A stretch of 64,000 bases of DNA from Cacajao melanocephalus (GCA_963573385.1 CAUYLG010013720.1:34788-98787), one strand, 5' to 3'. Shown: positions 1 to 11,867, numbered from the stretch's first letter. The notes: generated by a model not told the origin, from the letters alone. Made by a program: numbers and translations.

Positions 1-759
1 TCTCTTGCTTCCCTACAACTTATAATACAAGATTTGATGTCTCTTTTTTAATACAGCTAATGACTGAGATAGCCTTTCAGGAACCTTCATCATACTGTTA
101 ATTTTTATTAGTCTTTTATTTTTTTTCTAGTTTTATGAAAAATTATCTCATAATTTTAATTTACATTCCTCTGATGATCAGTGAGTTTAAGCACCTCTTC
201 AAACATGCATTGGCCATTGACTGGTTTGCTCCTATTCATAGCAAGACTCTGGTAAACTTTGGTTATGGAAGGCAGATTTGGTTTCCACCTTGTCATCAGG
301 GTCTCTGCAGTAGCTGATGCTATACCTTGCACATAGATGCTTGAGTAAGACTAGAGCTGTAAGTTTTCCTGCCTCTTACTCTACATGTCTAATTTACCAG
401 CAAATTCTGTCAGTTCCACCCTTGAAATGTATCCCCATTTATAGTGTTTATTACTTCTCTCCCTTTACTAACAATTTAATTTCCACATGAACAGGGGCTC
501 TGTCTCTTGTGTTCATGTACTTATTCTCAGTAATTAGTATTCTGTGCTCTTAGAAACATTTCTTCTGTCTTTTGATTATTTTTCATTACTTATGTCATCC
601 TAAATTAGGAGAGAAGAGGATTTTGGATCCAAATTTTGAACACAATATAGGGCCAAAAAATAATAGAGTCTCTCTTCTTTTCCTTCCAGAAAAAAGTAGT
701 CCTCAACTTTATCTGAGCCATAATACCCATGGAGGACCACATTTTTATGTGGGGCACAG
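1..759. other. Unique AT-rich sequence, no feature recognised
   Basis: No gene or repeat is recognised. The reading frames here are under 100 codons, overlap on both strands and show no domain. A T-rich run lies near 115-130. Confidence 0.6.
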
Positions 760-1712
760 TGACAGGCAAAATAATGACCCCATATTTCAAAGGAGGGCAA
801 CACACATCCTAATCCACAGTATATGGGTTGTTACTTTGCATGACATAGGTGTTGCTGGAAAGGGGTCCTGATTCAGACCCCAGTAGAGGGTTCTTGGATC
901 TTACACAAGAAAGAATTCAGGGTGAGTCCATAGAGTAAAGTGAAAGCAAGTTTATTAGGAAAATAAAGGAATTAAAGAAAACACAGCAGCACCAAGGGCT
1001 GCTGGTTGCCAATTTTTTATGATTATTTCTTGATAATATGCTAAACAAGGGGTGGATTATTCATGCCCCCATTTTTTAGACCACATACGGTAATTTCCTG
1101 AGGTTGCCATGGTATTTGTAAACTGTCATGGCACTGATGGGAACATAGCAGTGAGTTATTCTTGTCGCCATCTTGGTTTTGGCCGGCTTCTTTACAACCT
1201 TTTTTATCAGCAAGGACTTTGTGACCTGTATCTTGTGTCGACCTCCTATCTCATCCTGTGACTTAGAATGCCTTAACTGTCTGGGAATGTAGCCCAGTAG
1301 GTCTCAGCCTTATTTTACCCAGCTCCTATTGCTCTGGTTTAAATGCCTCTGACACAGGGACTGTGAAGATGTGAGCAAGTTAAGGGTTTTGAAATGGGGA
1401 GATAATCCAGGGTTATTCATGTGGGTTCAATGTGATCACAGAGGAACCTTATAAGAAGGAGGCAAGAGGGTCAGAGGCAAAGAAGGAGATGTGATGACAG
1501 AAGCAGATGCCAGAATGACACCAAGAAGGGGCCATGAGCCAGGCTTCGAGGAGGTGGTCTGTAGAAGCTAGAATGACAAGAAACAGATTCTACGCTAGAG
1601 CTGCCAGAAGAACCACAGTCTTGCAGACACATTTTAGAATTCTGATCTCCAGAGCAGTTACATGAAGCCAATAAATTTCTGGTAATTTGTTACTATAGAA
1701 ATTGAAAATGCA
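760..1712 (+). mobile_element. MLT1-type MaLR LTR, split by a younger LTR
   Basis: Two pieces, 760-849 and 1355-1712, join into one solo LTR of the mammalian MaLR family MLT1 (MLT1C/D-like). The first piece matches the family's start (AATAATGACCCC, then CATCCTAATCC). The second holds the GAGATAATCC and TCCTTATAAGA-like blocks and the AATAAATTTCTGGTAATTTG end. The break falls exactly where an ERV LTR on the other strand sits (850-1354). The left boundary is estimated from the expected TG start, and no target duplication was found for the outer element. Reading frames across it are not genes. Confidence 0.75.
850..1354 (-). mobile_element. Solo class I ERV LTR (MER61-like), inserted in MLT1
   Basis: On the minus strand it starts TGTCAGAGGC and ends CCAGCAACA, a proper TG...CA LTR. 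It carries GCTGGGTAAAATAAGGCTGA, CCAAGATGGCGACAAG, the AATAAACTTGCTTTCACTTT poly(A)-signal region and the GAATTCTTTCTTGTG U5 block. The flanks TAGG (846-849) and CAGG (1355-1358) look like a 4-bp target duplication with one change. No internal proviral sequence is attached, so it arose by LTR-LTR recombination. It is the same family as the LTR at 40495-41128. The MER61 name is from memory; the ERV1 class is surer. Confidence 0.75.
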
Positions 1713-1923
1713 TATAGGCGCACACTCATTCATGAAGACTTCACATCCCAGTCTGCAGTACAGATAAGAGAGCCTGAGGATTTTATAAAAGCTACAATTT
1801 ATTTTTTTAATATTTTGACTCCTTTGCTGCCTGTTGATCCTCACCAAACTTACAACAAAGAGGCTGAGAAATAAAATTTAGGAGGTGCTGGATAACTACG
1901 CCAACTAGTTAGATAACAATGCA
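1713..1923. other. Unassigned spacer
   Basis: Short stretch with no recognised repeat or gene between two LTRs. Confidence 0.5.
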
Positions 1924-1991
1924 TGTATTAGTCAGGGCTCTCCAGAGAAACAAATTGAGAAAGAGTGAGAGAGAGAGTAAACACACACACA

Positions 1992-2030
<39 letters not shown>

Positions 2031-2412
2031 ACAAAGAGATAGAGAGAGAGAGAGATTTTCTTCTAAAAAATTGGATCATAGGATTGCAGAGGTGCAAGTT
2101 CAAAATCTCTAGGAGGAGTAAGCAGGCTACAAATCAGGAAAGAGTTGAAGTCTGAGGTCAAAGGCAGTCTGCTGGAAGAATTCCTTCTTATTCAGGGGAG
2201 GTCATTCTTTGTTCTATCCAGGCCTTTTACTGATTGGATGAGGCCCACCATATGCCTCTATTATGGAGGGCAATCTGCCTTACTCAGAGTCCACTGATAT
2301 GAGTGCGAATATCATCCAAATTACACCTTCAAAGAAACATCCAGGATAATGTTAGACCAGATATCTTGGCACTGTGGCCCAGCCAAGTTGACACATAAAA
2401 TTAACCATTACA
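1924..2412 (-). mobile_element. ERVL-type LTR (MLT2-like), minus strand
   Basis: On the minus strand it begins TGTAATGGTTAATTTTATGT followed by GTCAACTTGGCTGGGCC and ends in CTGGAGAGCCCTGACTAATACA. That is the signature of the old LTRs I associate with MLT2/ERVL. The AG-rich and CA-rich microsatellites lie where the consensus has CT and TA repeats before its terminal block. The ends are TG and CA. Flanking pentamers (ATGCA and GTGTA) agree at only three of five bases, so the target duplication is weak. Confidence 0.65.
1981..2033. repeat. (CA)n dinucleotide microsatellite with adjacent (GA)n
   Basis: A mostly pure CA run with single-base interruptions, bordered by GA-rich tracts at about 1960-1980 and 2034-2056. 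It lies inside the LTR, probably expanded from its short native CT/TA repeat, and is likely length-polymorphic. Confidence 0.95.
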
Positions 2413-2810
2413 GTGTACTACATTTAAGGACATGGCTGCAGGCTGTGAAACGACAGAAATTATGATCATAAGTGATTCATATTACACTGATTTTCCTCCC
2501 ACTTGCCAAGTCAAAGTCTAATTACCTATAAAGTCCTCTTCCTGCATATATTAGTTAAACTTCTTTTGATTAGACAAAATATAAATTATTTTAAATGAAG
2601 TTTATATTAGAAACACTCCAGGATTGTCCTGAGAAGCAAGAAAATAACAAGAAAATAACAATTGAGCATATTCCAAGAAATTTAGTAACAAGACTGTGCT
2701 CTAGAGCCCTGAAATTAATGTGAGGAAGCTCTGGCACCTTTCAACCTCTCTATCTTTGATAGATGTAGGAGGCAACCAAGGACTCCCTGGCAAAACCTCA
2801 CCTTCAAGCC
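2413..2810. other. Unassigned sequence
   Basis: No recognised gene or repeat. It could include the diverged upstream part of the following LTR. Confidence 0.5.
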
Positions 2811-3138
2811 TGAAATAACCTGAATGCTAAAAAACTGGACTGCCAGTCCTGAAGAAGTCCACACTTTCCCAACTGATTCTTTCTGAATAATGCCCACCTG
2901 CATACTGGGAAAATGGGGTGGGGCCATGGAAACTCACGCTATTTGCAGAGGGGAGGAGCCCAGCCTCCTGAGTTCCTGTGTGGTGGAGTGGGAGCTGGTT
3001 AACAGGCTTCCCTCTTGCTCTACCAAGAGTTTTTCTCTTTTCCTTTTTTGCCTGATAAATTCCATTTTTCTCCTTCTGTGTATCCACGACCCTAATCTTT
3101 CCTGATTGTGTGACAAGAACCTGTATTTTCTTACAACA
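2811..3138 (+). mobile_element. ERV1-like LTR, diverged
   Basis: It shares an ordered series of blocks with the LTR at 38407-38758: GGGGTGGGGCC or GGGGTGGAGCC, GAGGAGCC, TCCTGAGTTCCTGTGTG, GATAAATTCCATTTTTC, CTAATCTTTCCTGATTGTGTG and GACAAGAACC. It ends CTTACAACA. The layout (AATAAA-like signal, short U5, CA end) is that of a solo class I ERV LTR, perhaps MER34-like, but I am unsure of the family. The 5' edge is approximate and no clear target duplication was found. Confidence 0.6.
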
Positions 3139-4034
3139 TCTTGACTCAAAAATTTGAATTAGGTTCCATTTGAATGTAACATAAGCAAACCTTATTTTCT
3201 CTGCCTGGATCAGATACTATCTCAAATAATAGATTTCAATAAGAAAAGGCAGGTCCATATAGCAGAGACATAGCTACAGATAGCCTGACCCTGGGTATCA
3301 GGGCTCTTCTACCAAAGCAGAGGTCACTGCTGGGGATGGGTAGCCCACCTAAGTGTGAACTGCACTACATCAGGTAGATCTGGGAGCTGCAGGGCCTTGC
3401 ACAGATGCTTGCCAAGATTCTTTATAATGACCTGAGAATATGTATTATGCCAGGTACCACCATGGCAATGATAAACTGGAATATCTGAGTTGTCAAAGTT
3501 GAATGACATTCCATTGCAACACACGAGAAGAATGCCTCTCTCCACATTTAGTTTCACTTTGTGTACACAGTGTCTAAGAGTTACTGCTTCTACCCTAACA
3601 TTTTACTTGCTGTGCCAGTTTTTCCTTAGAGTTCCTTCCCCTGCCCTCCTTCTGTAAGGCTATTACATGAGGCCAAAAGGTGGGGCCGAAGAGAAATCGA
3701 ATGAGAGCTGTTGCGAGTGGTTTCACAATAATTTATTCTCTCAAGTGACCAGATTTTTTGTTTTGTTTTGTTTTTAATTTTGTTGGTTCCAGAGTGTCAA
3801 GCCTGACACAGTCCTCTCTTATCATAACATCTATTCAAAGAGACACCCTGTCTCTTATGCAAATAGCCTCCTAAGAGGATTGCTCCATCATCCAGTAGTC
3901 ATGCTCGGACATGTTTGCACCCTAGTGACAGACAATTTAGATGTCCCTTGCCCCACCCAATACTATTTTACCTTTGTACCATGCTTCCTATTTTACAAAA
4001 CAGTCCCTATGTGCAATTACACTGGATTCTCAAC
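3139..4034. other. Unassigned sequence
   Basis: About 900 bp with no recognised gene or repeat. A (TTTTG)n-like tract lies near 3755-3780. Confidence 0.5.
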
Positions 4035-4195
4035 ATGAGTCTCACAGGGAGGCAGGCAGGATCGATGGTTTTACTTCTATTTTACAGACTCAAAACTACA
4101 TCTTATTCAAGTTCACTAGCTAGCAAGTGGATTAGATTAGGCTCTTTTAACTTCAAACCCACTGCTCTTTCTATTCCAGCCTACTATCTCCTTTA
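4035..4195 (-). repeat. MIR SINE fragment
   Basis: Diverged tRNA-derived MIR in reverse orientation. Visible parts are TTTTACAGACTCAAAACT, TTCACTAGCTAGCAAGTGG and the CAAACCCACTGCTCTTTCTA end. It is weaker than the other MIRs listed. Confidence 0.55.
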
Positions 4196-5344
4196 AAGGG
4201 GCGCATGGATTAATTTACTTCCACTTGAGAAATTACCAGGACAATGAGCCACAAGATGATAAACAATGAGGATTTGCTCTTTATTATGCAGGGAAGCAGG
4301 GCATTTTACTTAGTGAACAGCAGGATTTCAATTGTTGCTCATTCCAATACCATGGTAACTATATGTTTTTTCTTTTTTAAAAACAATATTAAATACTACA
4401 TCATTCCTTGGTGTACATATAAGTGCAGTATAGTATTTTGGCAGTTTATAGCAAAGTATCGGGGCCTCCTGATGACATGCTAAGGAATCAGATAGAAAAC
4501 ACTGAGTCTGTATTTTCAAATAAAAATCAAGAGCCAAGATTCTCAAGTGGATATCAATGAGATGTAGTAAGGCAAGCACATTATGTACCTAGATATTCCC
4601 AAATGCACAGTGACACATGATTAAATGAAATTGACAATGTTGTCTTTTAGAAATTATCAGCAATAGATCTGGAGTAGCAGGAAACTTCTGAAATTGTTCC
4701 ACAGTCTGTCAGTTGTTGTTCCTGTGTCTCTCTCCCACCTATCATTTGCTTTTTCATTTCAAAGCATTCACAGAGAAGGCAAGACATTTTTCATTTTTTT
4801 CCAACTGCAATGCATGTTGGAGTCCTTTTTTGGATTTTATTAATAGTTCAGAGTCCCAGGATTGGGATGATTGTTGAATCGGTGAAGGTGAAGACATCAG
4901 ATAATTTGCATTATATTTGAGTCTCATTATCAACTCAAGTTGGTGAGGCTGTCAGCCGTGGAGAAGGGCATTGCCTGGCATTTAGGAATTATTCAATGAA
5001 TAAAATTTTAAAAAGCCACAAAATCATATACTTTTCAAATTCATATATACAGATTTGTGCTACCTTGTCATATTTCAGCATCAAATTAAAACTGTTTTCT
5101 GTAATTATGTCTAATTTAAACTGTAATAATTCTGTAGATGTCTTGTATCTTAAATCCCTTTTCTTGGGATAAAAATTCTTAAACATCTCCACATTGTCTA
5201 TCTTAATCTTAGCCATGACTGGAAAAATCTTCCTATGAATTCATACATCTTTATTTTTTTCATAGTCTTTTTGTTGTGCATTCTGCAAAAGTACCCAGCT
5301 CTCTCTATGCAGAGTTAGCTCTTTTGAGTTATTAAGTTCAATAA
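4196..5344. other. Unassigned AT-rich sequence
   Basis: No recognised gene or repeat. A TGCCTGGCATTTAGGAATTATT segment near 4973-4995 faintly resembles an L2/MIR 3' end. Confidence 0.5.
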
Positions 5345-5580
5345 TAGTACTTATAACAACAACAGCAGCAGCAATAGCACTTACATTTAGATAGTGCTTT
5401 CTATAGACTAGAAATTGTGCTTAACTATATACATTATTTCATTTCGTACCTATAGCAACCCTATGAGTTAGGCTCAATAGTCTCCATTTTGCCCCCAAAT
5501 TTGAAGAATCATGCTTAGGGAAGTTACCTATTTGGTCCATGGATACACAGCTAGTGATTTGAACCGAAATTTAAACCCAA
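5345..5580 (-). repeat. MIR SINE, nearly full length
   Basis: Reverse-orientation MIR with ordered blocks: AGCACTTACATTTAGATAGTG, TTATTTCATTTCGTACC, GCAACCCTATGAGTTAGG, CTCCATTTTGCC, CACAGCTAGTGATTTGAACC and AAACCCAAGCGATG. A short AAC/AGC repeat at 5355-5377 sits at its 5' edge. Confidence 0.85.
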
Positions 5581-5954
5581 GCGATGACTGGATTTTGCAT
5601 TTTTTATATTGAGCATGCATCCGTCAAAGTTGTAATCTTTAAACTCATATCATTGGTATACTTACAGGGGTTATTTAACATAGCACAAAATCTAATACCT
5701 ACATTTCTTACTATTCACCATCTTGAATAGTGAGAACAGACAATTGCTTAGGGTGAGATAATTACTTTTTCCTTTGCAGCCTATAGCAGAAAGAATAGAC
5801 AATTGTTCAGGATGACAATGGTGTTTTTTATCTGCAACACAATTGGTCATTCCCATGGGCTAATATAATGTAAACTCAACCCATTTTCTAGAAAATGAAG
5901 ATCTAAATTCAAGCTGTTCAGTTAAGAAGAAAAAACAGCATGCAAGTAGTACAT
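5581..5954. other. Unassigned sequence
   Basis: No recognised gene or repeat. Confidence 0.5.
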
Positions 5955-6080
5955 CAAGTTTCAAACCTGACACAACCCAGCTGTGTGACTCTGAAGAAAT
6001 CTATACTCCTTGCAGAGTTCCATTCATAAAATAAAGATGGTCTATATATCTTCCAAAACACCTTCCATCTGAGTGAGTAT
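5955..6080 (+). repeat. MIR SINE fragment
   Basis: Forward MIR with CAAACCTGACACAACCCAGC, TGTGTGACTCTGAAGAAAT and CATAAAATAAAGATGGT blocks, truncated before the LINE-like 3' tail. Confidence 0.65.
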
Positions 6081-6116
6081 CTGTTACTATCTGGGTCAAT
6101 GGTGCTGGTTACCCTT

Positions 6117-6545
6117 TGATACTGTTTGGGTCTGTGTTCCCAACCAAATTTCATGTCAAGTTGTAATACCCAGTGTTGGAAATGGGGCCTGGTGGGAGGT
6201 GATTGGATCATGCAAGTGTTCCTTCACGAATGATTTAGCACCGTCCCCTCAGTGCTGTTGATAATGAGTGATAACAAGTGATTGAGTTATGGTGAGAGCT
6301 GGTTGTTTAAAAGAGTACAGCACCTCCTCTCTCTTTCTTCCTTCTGCTCCAGCCATATAAAGTCCTGGCTTCTCCTTCACCAACCACCATGATTCTGTTT
6401 TCTGAAGCCTTCTCAGAAGCAGAGCAGATGCTGCCATTGCTTCCAGCACAGCTTGAGGAACCGTGAGCCAATGAAACCTATTTTCTTTATAAATTAACCC
6501 AGTCTCAGGTATTTCTTTATAGCAGTGTGAGAATGGACAAATATA
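6117..6545 (+). mobile_element. Solo MST-family MaLR LTR with target duplication
   Basis: Starts TGATACTGTTTGGGTCTGTG and has GGGGCCTGGTGGGAGGTGAT, GAGAGCTGGTTGTTTAAAAG, the GAGCCAATGAAACC and TTTCTTTATAAATTAACCC signal region, and ends in GTGAGAATGGACAAATATA. This is the MSTA/MSTB LTR plan at full length. The flanks ACCCTT (6111-6116) and ACCCTT (6545-6550) are identical, giving a perfect 5-6 bp target duplication. No internal region is attached. Confidence 0.9.
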
Positions 6546-6550
6546 CCCTT

Positions 6551-8237
6551 TTATGGGGGTCTTTTTGGTAAGTATAGTTTAGACCTTCCACTTTTCAATG
6601 TCCTGTGTTTTTACTTATCTGGTACTCTGGAGCAGTGGCCTTAGGGGACATTTGACAGTCTTGAGACATTTTGGGTAGCAAGGACTAGAGCGATGCTACT
6701 GGAATCTAGTGGGTAGAGTCCAGGGATGTGGCTACACATCCTATGTTGGATAGAAAAGGTCCTACAATGAAGAATTCTCCAGCCCAAGATGTCAGTAGTG
6801 TTGCTACTGAGGAACCCTGCACTAGATTACAGTTTAATATCACTGTGCATTGGAAAATGCTAATCTCATGTTTCTACATCTCATCAATGACAAATAACCC
6901 TAATGACATTTTTTTTTCTTACTCTGCTTTTCTATTCCTAGAATGGTGCAATAACACTATAAAATTTGATATCTCTATTGCCATAGCTAATGCGTATTGC
7001 TTTGTCATATAATTATCATTAAGAACAAAAGTACAGAGAATCACAAGTCTATTGCTGCCAATTTTAGTTTTCCTTCTAATAGTTAAAAGATATAGCTATA
7101 ACTTCCTTTGCACCTGCTGTTTTCTGAACCCTGAGTACATTTTCTTTTGAAATGTGAATTTGTGGTCAAAAACTACTGAGGCTAAAACATTTCCCAGTCA
7201 GAGAATTTAACTCTGGAAGATATTACAATGGTGCTGATCTTAATGATATCCTATTTTACCTGTACAAAAATGTGAATTGTGAGTATAAAACATCATTAAA
7301 ATAAAATAACTTATACTTTGTAAAGTGTCTCTTCATTTTAAATTGGCAGCTAAAGACCCACTGTGACTATGAGATGAAGTAAATTCTTCCAATATGAAAC
7401 AAATTTCAAACATGGTTTGCTTTTCATAAAATGCATGCAGATAAAATGGAAGCTGTTCATCTCTGTTAATGAAAACAAGTCCCTGGTAGAGAGAAAAGCA
7501 AATCCCAGAAAAGTCAACCATGATGTTTACAGGGGAATAGCACATTGAAAAGAAGTCATAATCAACCAATTGGGCCAAAAAAAGGTTGCCTTGTGCTTTA
7601 AAATTTGAATCACAATCTGTAATGTAAATTTGTTTCAGAGACTTCTGTGAAATCTTATGTTTTAGATTAAAGTATTATAACCTTCCTCAACTCCACAGAA
7701 CTGCTTATTACTTAGCTCTCAGCTAGTGACTCCTCTTTGTTTTGTTATGAATGACTGTAGTCAGGCTATTGAAAGTAACTGATGCATTCAGTTGTCAGTT
7801 ATAAATGTCTGTGGAGAGTACCACCAATGAACCACAATTTGATTTAAATCTTTTTTCTTCTTAAGCAAAATGGCAGGATTTGAAAGAATACAAAAAGTGC
7901 ATCTGTTATCATGACAAAAGCTGGAGAAACAATGAAGAGAAAGATGAGAAGGCAAAAACACCTGCAAACAGAAGTTAAAGACCTTTTAGTAAAGAGAGAA
8001 TGAGACAAATGCCCTGCTGGTTATTTACTCTGTGAAAACAAATCAACCTGGGAGTTAAATAAGAAAGCAGCCAGAGCTTGAAGGGAGTATTCACATTTGT
8101 GATATTGATTTCATCATAGCCGTCTTTTGTAAAATATACTTAAAAATTTGGCTACATCCTGTATCTTGCAGTAAAGCTACAATTCATCTTTCTTTAAATG
8201 CAGTTAAGTAAAATGGAGTTTTCTTCAACCACCCCTT
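6551..8237. other. Unassigned sequence
   Basis: About 1.7 kb with no recognised gene or repeat. Reading frames are short and on both strands. Confidence 0.5.
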
Positions 8238-9290
8238 TATTCATTAAAATATCAGCAAATATTGACTGCCTACTGTGTGCCTAGCAAGAACTAGCAGTTA
8301 GTGCAGAATACACATACTAGTTATCTGTTGTTGCATAGCAGTTGGCCCTCAAACTTAGTGGCTTAGATAAAGCACTCATTGTCTCCAACAGATTCTGTGT
8401 GTCAAGAATTCAGGAGCAGCCTAGTAGAGTAGTTTTGGCTCAGGGTTTCTTACAACATTGTGCTCAAAATATCAACCAGGGCTGTAGCCTCTGAAGCCTT
8501 GAATCAGTTTCAGTATCTTCACTCACATGCTGCTGGTTGCTGGCAGGAATCCTCAGTTTCTCCCCATGGGGGTGTCTTTATGAGTCGCTTACTCAACTTG
8601 TTTTCGTGACAAGGTGGCTGGCTTTACCGAGAGTGAGCAACCCAAATAAGAGGTAGAAAATTTCTTTTATGGCCTAGCGTTAGAAGTCATGCATTATAAT
8701 TTCCATACTATCCCACTGATTGCAGAGATCTGTCTTAAAGGACTAACTACACCAGAACAAGAGCAGAAGGAGAGGATCACTAGGCCATTTGGAAGCTGGC
8801 TACCATGATAGTTAAGAGCTCACTGATATTTACAATATTTACTAGGATGAATACTAGACACAAAGTCCCTTCTTTTATTGACCCTATATTCTGGTGGAGA
8901 AGACAGAAAATAAACCATTATAAATAATAAATTATTACATACAAATATTTGCCATTAAAAGAGAAAGCATGAGAAAGGCTTACTGGGTGGGAAAACTGGG
9001 ACAGTTTTTGTAAGATTATTAAGCAAATTCTTTCTCAAGAGACATTTAAAACTCAGAACTTGGTGACAAGAAGGATTGAAGCATTTGAAGCTCTCTGGAA
9101 ATGTACTAAGGCAAAGAGAAAGCTTGTGCTAAAGCCTTAAATGGACACAAGTGTGGCTTGTTTGAGGCATAGAAAGGAGGCCAGTGTGTTTGGAGGGCTG
9201 TATAAAATGAAAGCTTGGAATAAGACAAATCTCTTAGGAATTTCAATTTCATTCTAAGTGATAGGGAAAAAATGGAAATACTTTGTTTCA
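8238..9290 (-). repeat. L2 LINE 3' end, split by an MLT1
   Basis: Two pieces (8238-8313 and 8815-9290) of a reverse-orientation L2 3' end. The first has CAGCAAATATTGACTGCCTACTGTGTGCC. The second has the GTCCCTTCTTTTATTGACC/TTCTGGTGGAGAAGACAG block, then CTAAAGCCTTAAATGGAC and AGGAGGCCAGTGTG further along the family consensus. The order of blocks is kept across the insertion. Confidence 0.8.
8314..8812 (-). mobile_element. MLT1-family LTR inserted in L2
   Basis: In reverse orientation it shows GTTATCTGTTGTTGCATAGCA, the AAACTTAGTGGCTTA block, GGCTGGCTTTACC and the GATCACTAGGCCATTT end, like the oldest MLT1 subfamilies. It interrupts an L2 whose two halves continue on either side. Edges are good to about 10 bp and no target duplication is clear. 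Confidence 0.65.
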
Positions 9291-9639
9291 AGCAATAAAG
9301 TATTTACCAAGGTTAATGGATACATAGTTGCTTGAATGGGTGTGCATGTTTGGATGTGTGTATGGGTGTGTGGGTGTGACTCCTGGAAGGGAGAATTGAT
9401 AGCTGTTTTTGGCACCATGGACAGAGATTCCTAAGCAAGCTCTAAGCAATATTGACAAGTCTCAAGAACAATGTTCTGACTTTCAGTTTTGCCTCATGAT
9501 TTTGCATTCATGTAAAAAGACAAAAGGAGCCTGAAGGAAAACCAGGCAGAGTTTTAGAGATATGCTGCTAAATGACATATTTCTATAAAATCAGTACATA
9601 CGCCTATCATTGTTTAGTTTATTAGTCACCATGATGTCT
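9291..9639. other. Unassigned; TG-rich patch
   Basis: No gene seen. A TG/TGGG-rich segment lies at about 9338-9379. Confidence 0.5.
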
Positions 9640-9790
9640 CTCTTCTGCCTTTCTTCACCCTACGCTCTCTTTAAAAGAAAAGATGATATACAAGTCTTCT
9701 GCATATTTTAAGCAGCAAATACAGTTATAGCACATAATACAATTATTGGGAAGTGTTTGTTGAATGAATAAACGACTGATTAAATGAATG
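9640..9790 (+). repeat. L2 LINE 3' terminus
   Basis: Ends in AAGTGTTTGTTGAATGAATAA preceded by ATAGCACATAATACA, the diverged L2 3' end. Confidence 0.6.
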
Positions 9791-11219
9791 CATCGTAGAG
9801 CAGAGCAACTTTTCCAGTGAAGAATAAAATGTCATTATGCAAAATGGTAGAAATGCAGACCACAATGATACAAAAGTAACACCAGCTACATAAAATATGA
9901 GAAACAATTAAATATATAATGTCTATACTGCATGTGCAATCTCTAAGAAACAGGTTATAAATTTGAATCCAAGAATATTCCTAAATATAATACATAGATA
10001 TCAAAATGGATTCCTGTAATAAGCAGTTAAGAGATATTCTGTCTTTGAGGCTACAGGCTTTCCAAATCTTAGAATCTTTTGTAAAAGAAATTATTATTCA
10101 AAATGCAAATGCTAACATAAATTTGTTGCTTCTAGAAATAGCTTTCGTTGCTCTCTTAGGCTTTATGGTTGGATGCTACATTTGTATTTTGCCAGTGAAG
10201 TTTATAATTACCAACTTTCTTCTGAACTGCCACTTCTTTTCAGTTTCTTTTTCCTTGTATGATTTTACCCGCTCTCCCAAATGACAATTTTCTTATTGAT
10301 ATTTTCTTTTCTCTGCTTTAAAAATTGAATTTTAAAAAATGCATGTAATAAGAGGGTTTCTATTTTTTCAAAGTATGCCCATCTCTTTGGAGAAAATGTA
10401 TAATGGAAACATAACAAATGCATAAAATAAAGGAACATAATGCATTTGCACATTAGATATATTAGTATCATTTATTTTAGATTTTAACCATCAAAGCGAT
10501 AAAGGTCATTGAAGGGTGGATGTGAAGACAATTAAGGTCAAGGGGATTTACTGGGGATTATTAGCTTTCCTTAAAATGGCACCAGACCTAATATTGAACT
10601 AGGATTGCAGAGTGGCAAGAGCCATTTTTAATTATTAAAAGTAATTTCACATGTGATTTAACAGTCATAATTGGAATTTTGAGTTATGCTTTCCTTGGTA
10701 ACAACCCATTTCCTTTGTTTGGATAAACCTGAGGCATGGAGAGATGAAATATGCTGTCCTTTAATATGTGATACTTCAAGAAATTACATTTCACCAGCAG
10801 GCATTCGGCATTTCTGTGGCTGAAATGGAATTTCAGGAAAATACAATAGAGATTAGGCCCCATCATTAATACATCTCTCTCACCAGTTTCTGGGGCTTGG
10901 GTAAATAAGGACTATTAACAAAAAAAAAGGGTGGGGATCTGCATGTTCTTCACAGAAGTACTCACAAAGACCTAGTGAAAAGGGATGCATGGTTGTCATC
11001 GCTGAGGGGCTCAGTGGGTCTTAGGGAAGGTGGCACTCATTGCCTAACAGCAGAAGCAGATGTGTGGCAGCTCCTGGCAATTGTTAGGAAAAGAAGGAGA
11101 CATATCAGACTATTCATACAGATACCTCTTAAAGAAACACTGCTACCACCACCACAACAAACAGAACTGCTCCCACCACTGCATCTACCTGGAAAGAGCT
11201 TCTTTTCTTTATGTGCCTG
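9791..11219. other. Unassigned AT-rich sequence
   Basis: About 1.4 kb with no recognised gene or repeat. The 92-codon frame at 10006-10284 has a hydrophobic stretch but no family signature or upstream support. Confidence 0.5.
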
Positions 11220-11350
11220 GTAAGATTCTACTCAGCCTTTAAGGCCCATTTCAAATGTTTCCTCATGTGAAGCCTTTGCTGATATACCATGAGCTGAATT
11301 TCCTCCGCCTCTAGGTTCTTACAGCCATCTACTTCATTCCTCAGTGATGT
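11220..11350 (+). repeat. L2 LINE fragment
   Basis: Matches the L2 3'-UTR motif series around CATTTCAAATGTTTCCTCATG and AAGCCTTTGCTGATA. Confidence 0.65.
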
Positions 11351-11384
11351 TGCTAATTGACATTCACTCATTTACTCACTTGGG

Positions 11385-11865
11385 TATCAGTAAATACTTA
11401 ACAAGTACCTACTATGGATCAGGGACTGAACTAAGCATTTCTGTGCTGCTTACTACAGTCTAGGCAAGAAGCTTCTAGCATTTCTCCCATTAAAGAGATG
11501 AGAAAACAGGCTTAAAGAACAGAGCCAGTCAGTAAAATCTCACAGCTAATGAGCATATAGCTTGAAATTTAAAGTCACATTGGTCTGATCCCAATACCTA
11601 AACTTTTTTTTTTTTTTTTGCAAGAGTCTCATTCTGTCACTCAGCCTGGAGGGCAATGGTGCAAGTAGATGGGACTGCAGTTGTGCACCATCATGCCTGC
11701 TAATGTTTTTGTTTTTTTAGAGACAAGGTCTCCCTATGTTGCCCAGGCTGGTCTTGAACACCAGGGTTCAAGTGATTCTCCCACCTTGGTCTCCCAAAGT
11801 GCTGACATTCCAGGTGTGAGCCCTCCCAAACCTAAACTCTTAACTAATAGGCTATATCATCTTAA
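11385..11865 (-). repeat. MIR SINE, split by an Alu
   Basis: Reverse MIR. Left part 11385-11604 has AAGTACCTACTATGGATCAGG, AAAGAGATGAGAAAACAGG and CTCACAGCTAATGAGCATAT. Right part 11825-11865 has CTCTTAACTAATAGGCTATATC, the consensus MIR end. The Alu between them is flanked by matching copies of MIR sequence. Confidence 0.85.
11605..11824 (-). mobile_element. Alu, minus strand, internally deleted
   Basis: Poly(T) head, GAGTCTCATTCTGTCACTCAG, AGAGACAAGGTCTCCCTATG and CAAAGTGCTGACATTCCAGG show an old Alu (AluJ-like). About 80 bp around the junction GGTGC/AAGTAGATGGG is missing. Target duplications are CCCAATACCTAAACT (11590-11604) and CCCAAACCTAAACT (11825-11838), differing only at the AT/A position. 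Confidence 0.9.
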
Positions 11866-11867
11866 CA

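Noticed and set aside
1981..2056. CRISPR-like or tandem gene repeat
   Set aside because: Simple CA and GA dinucleotide microsatellite with no spacers.
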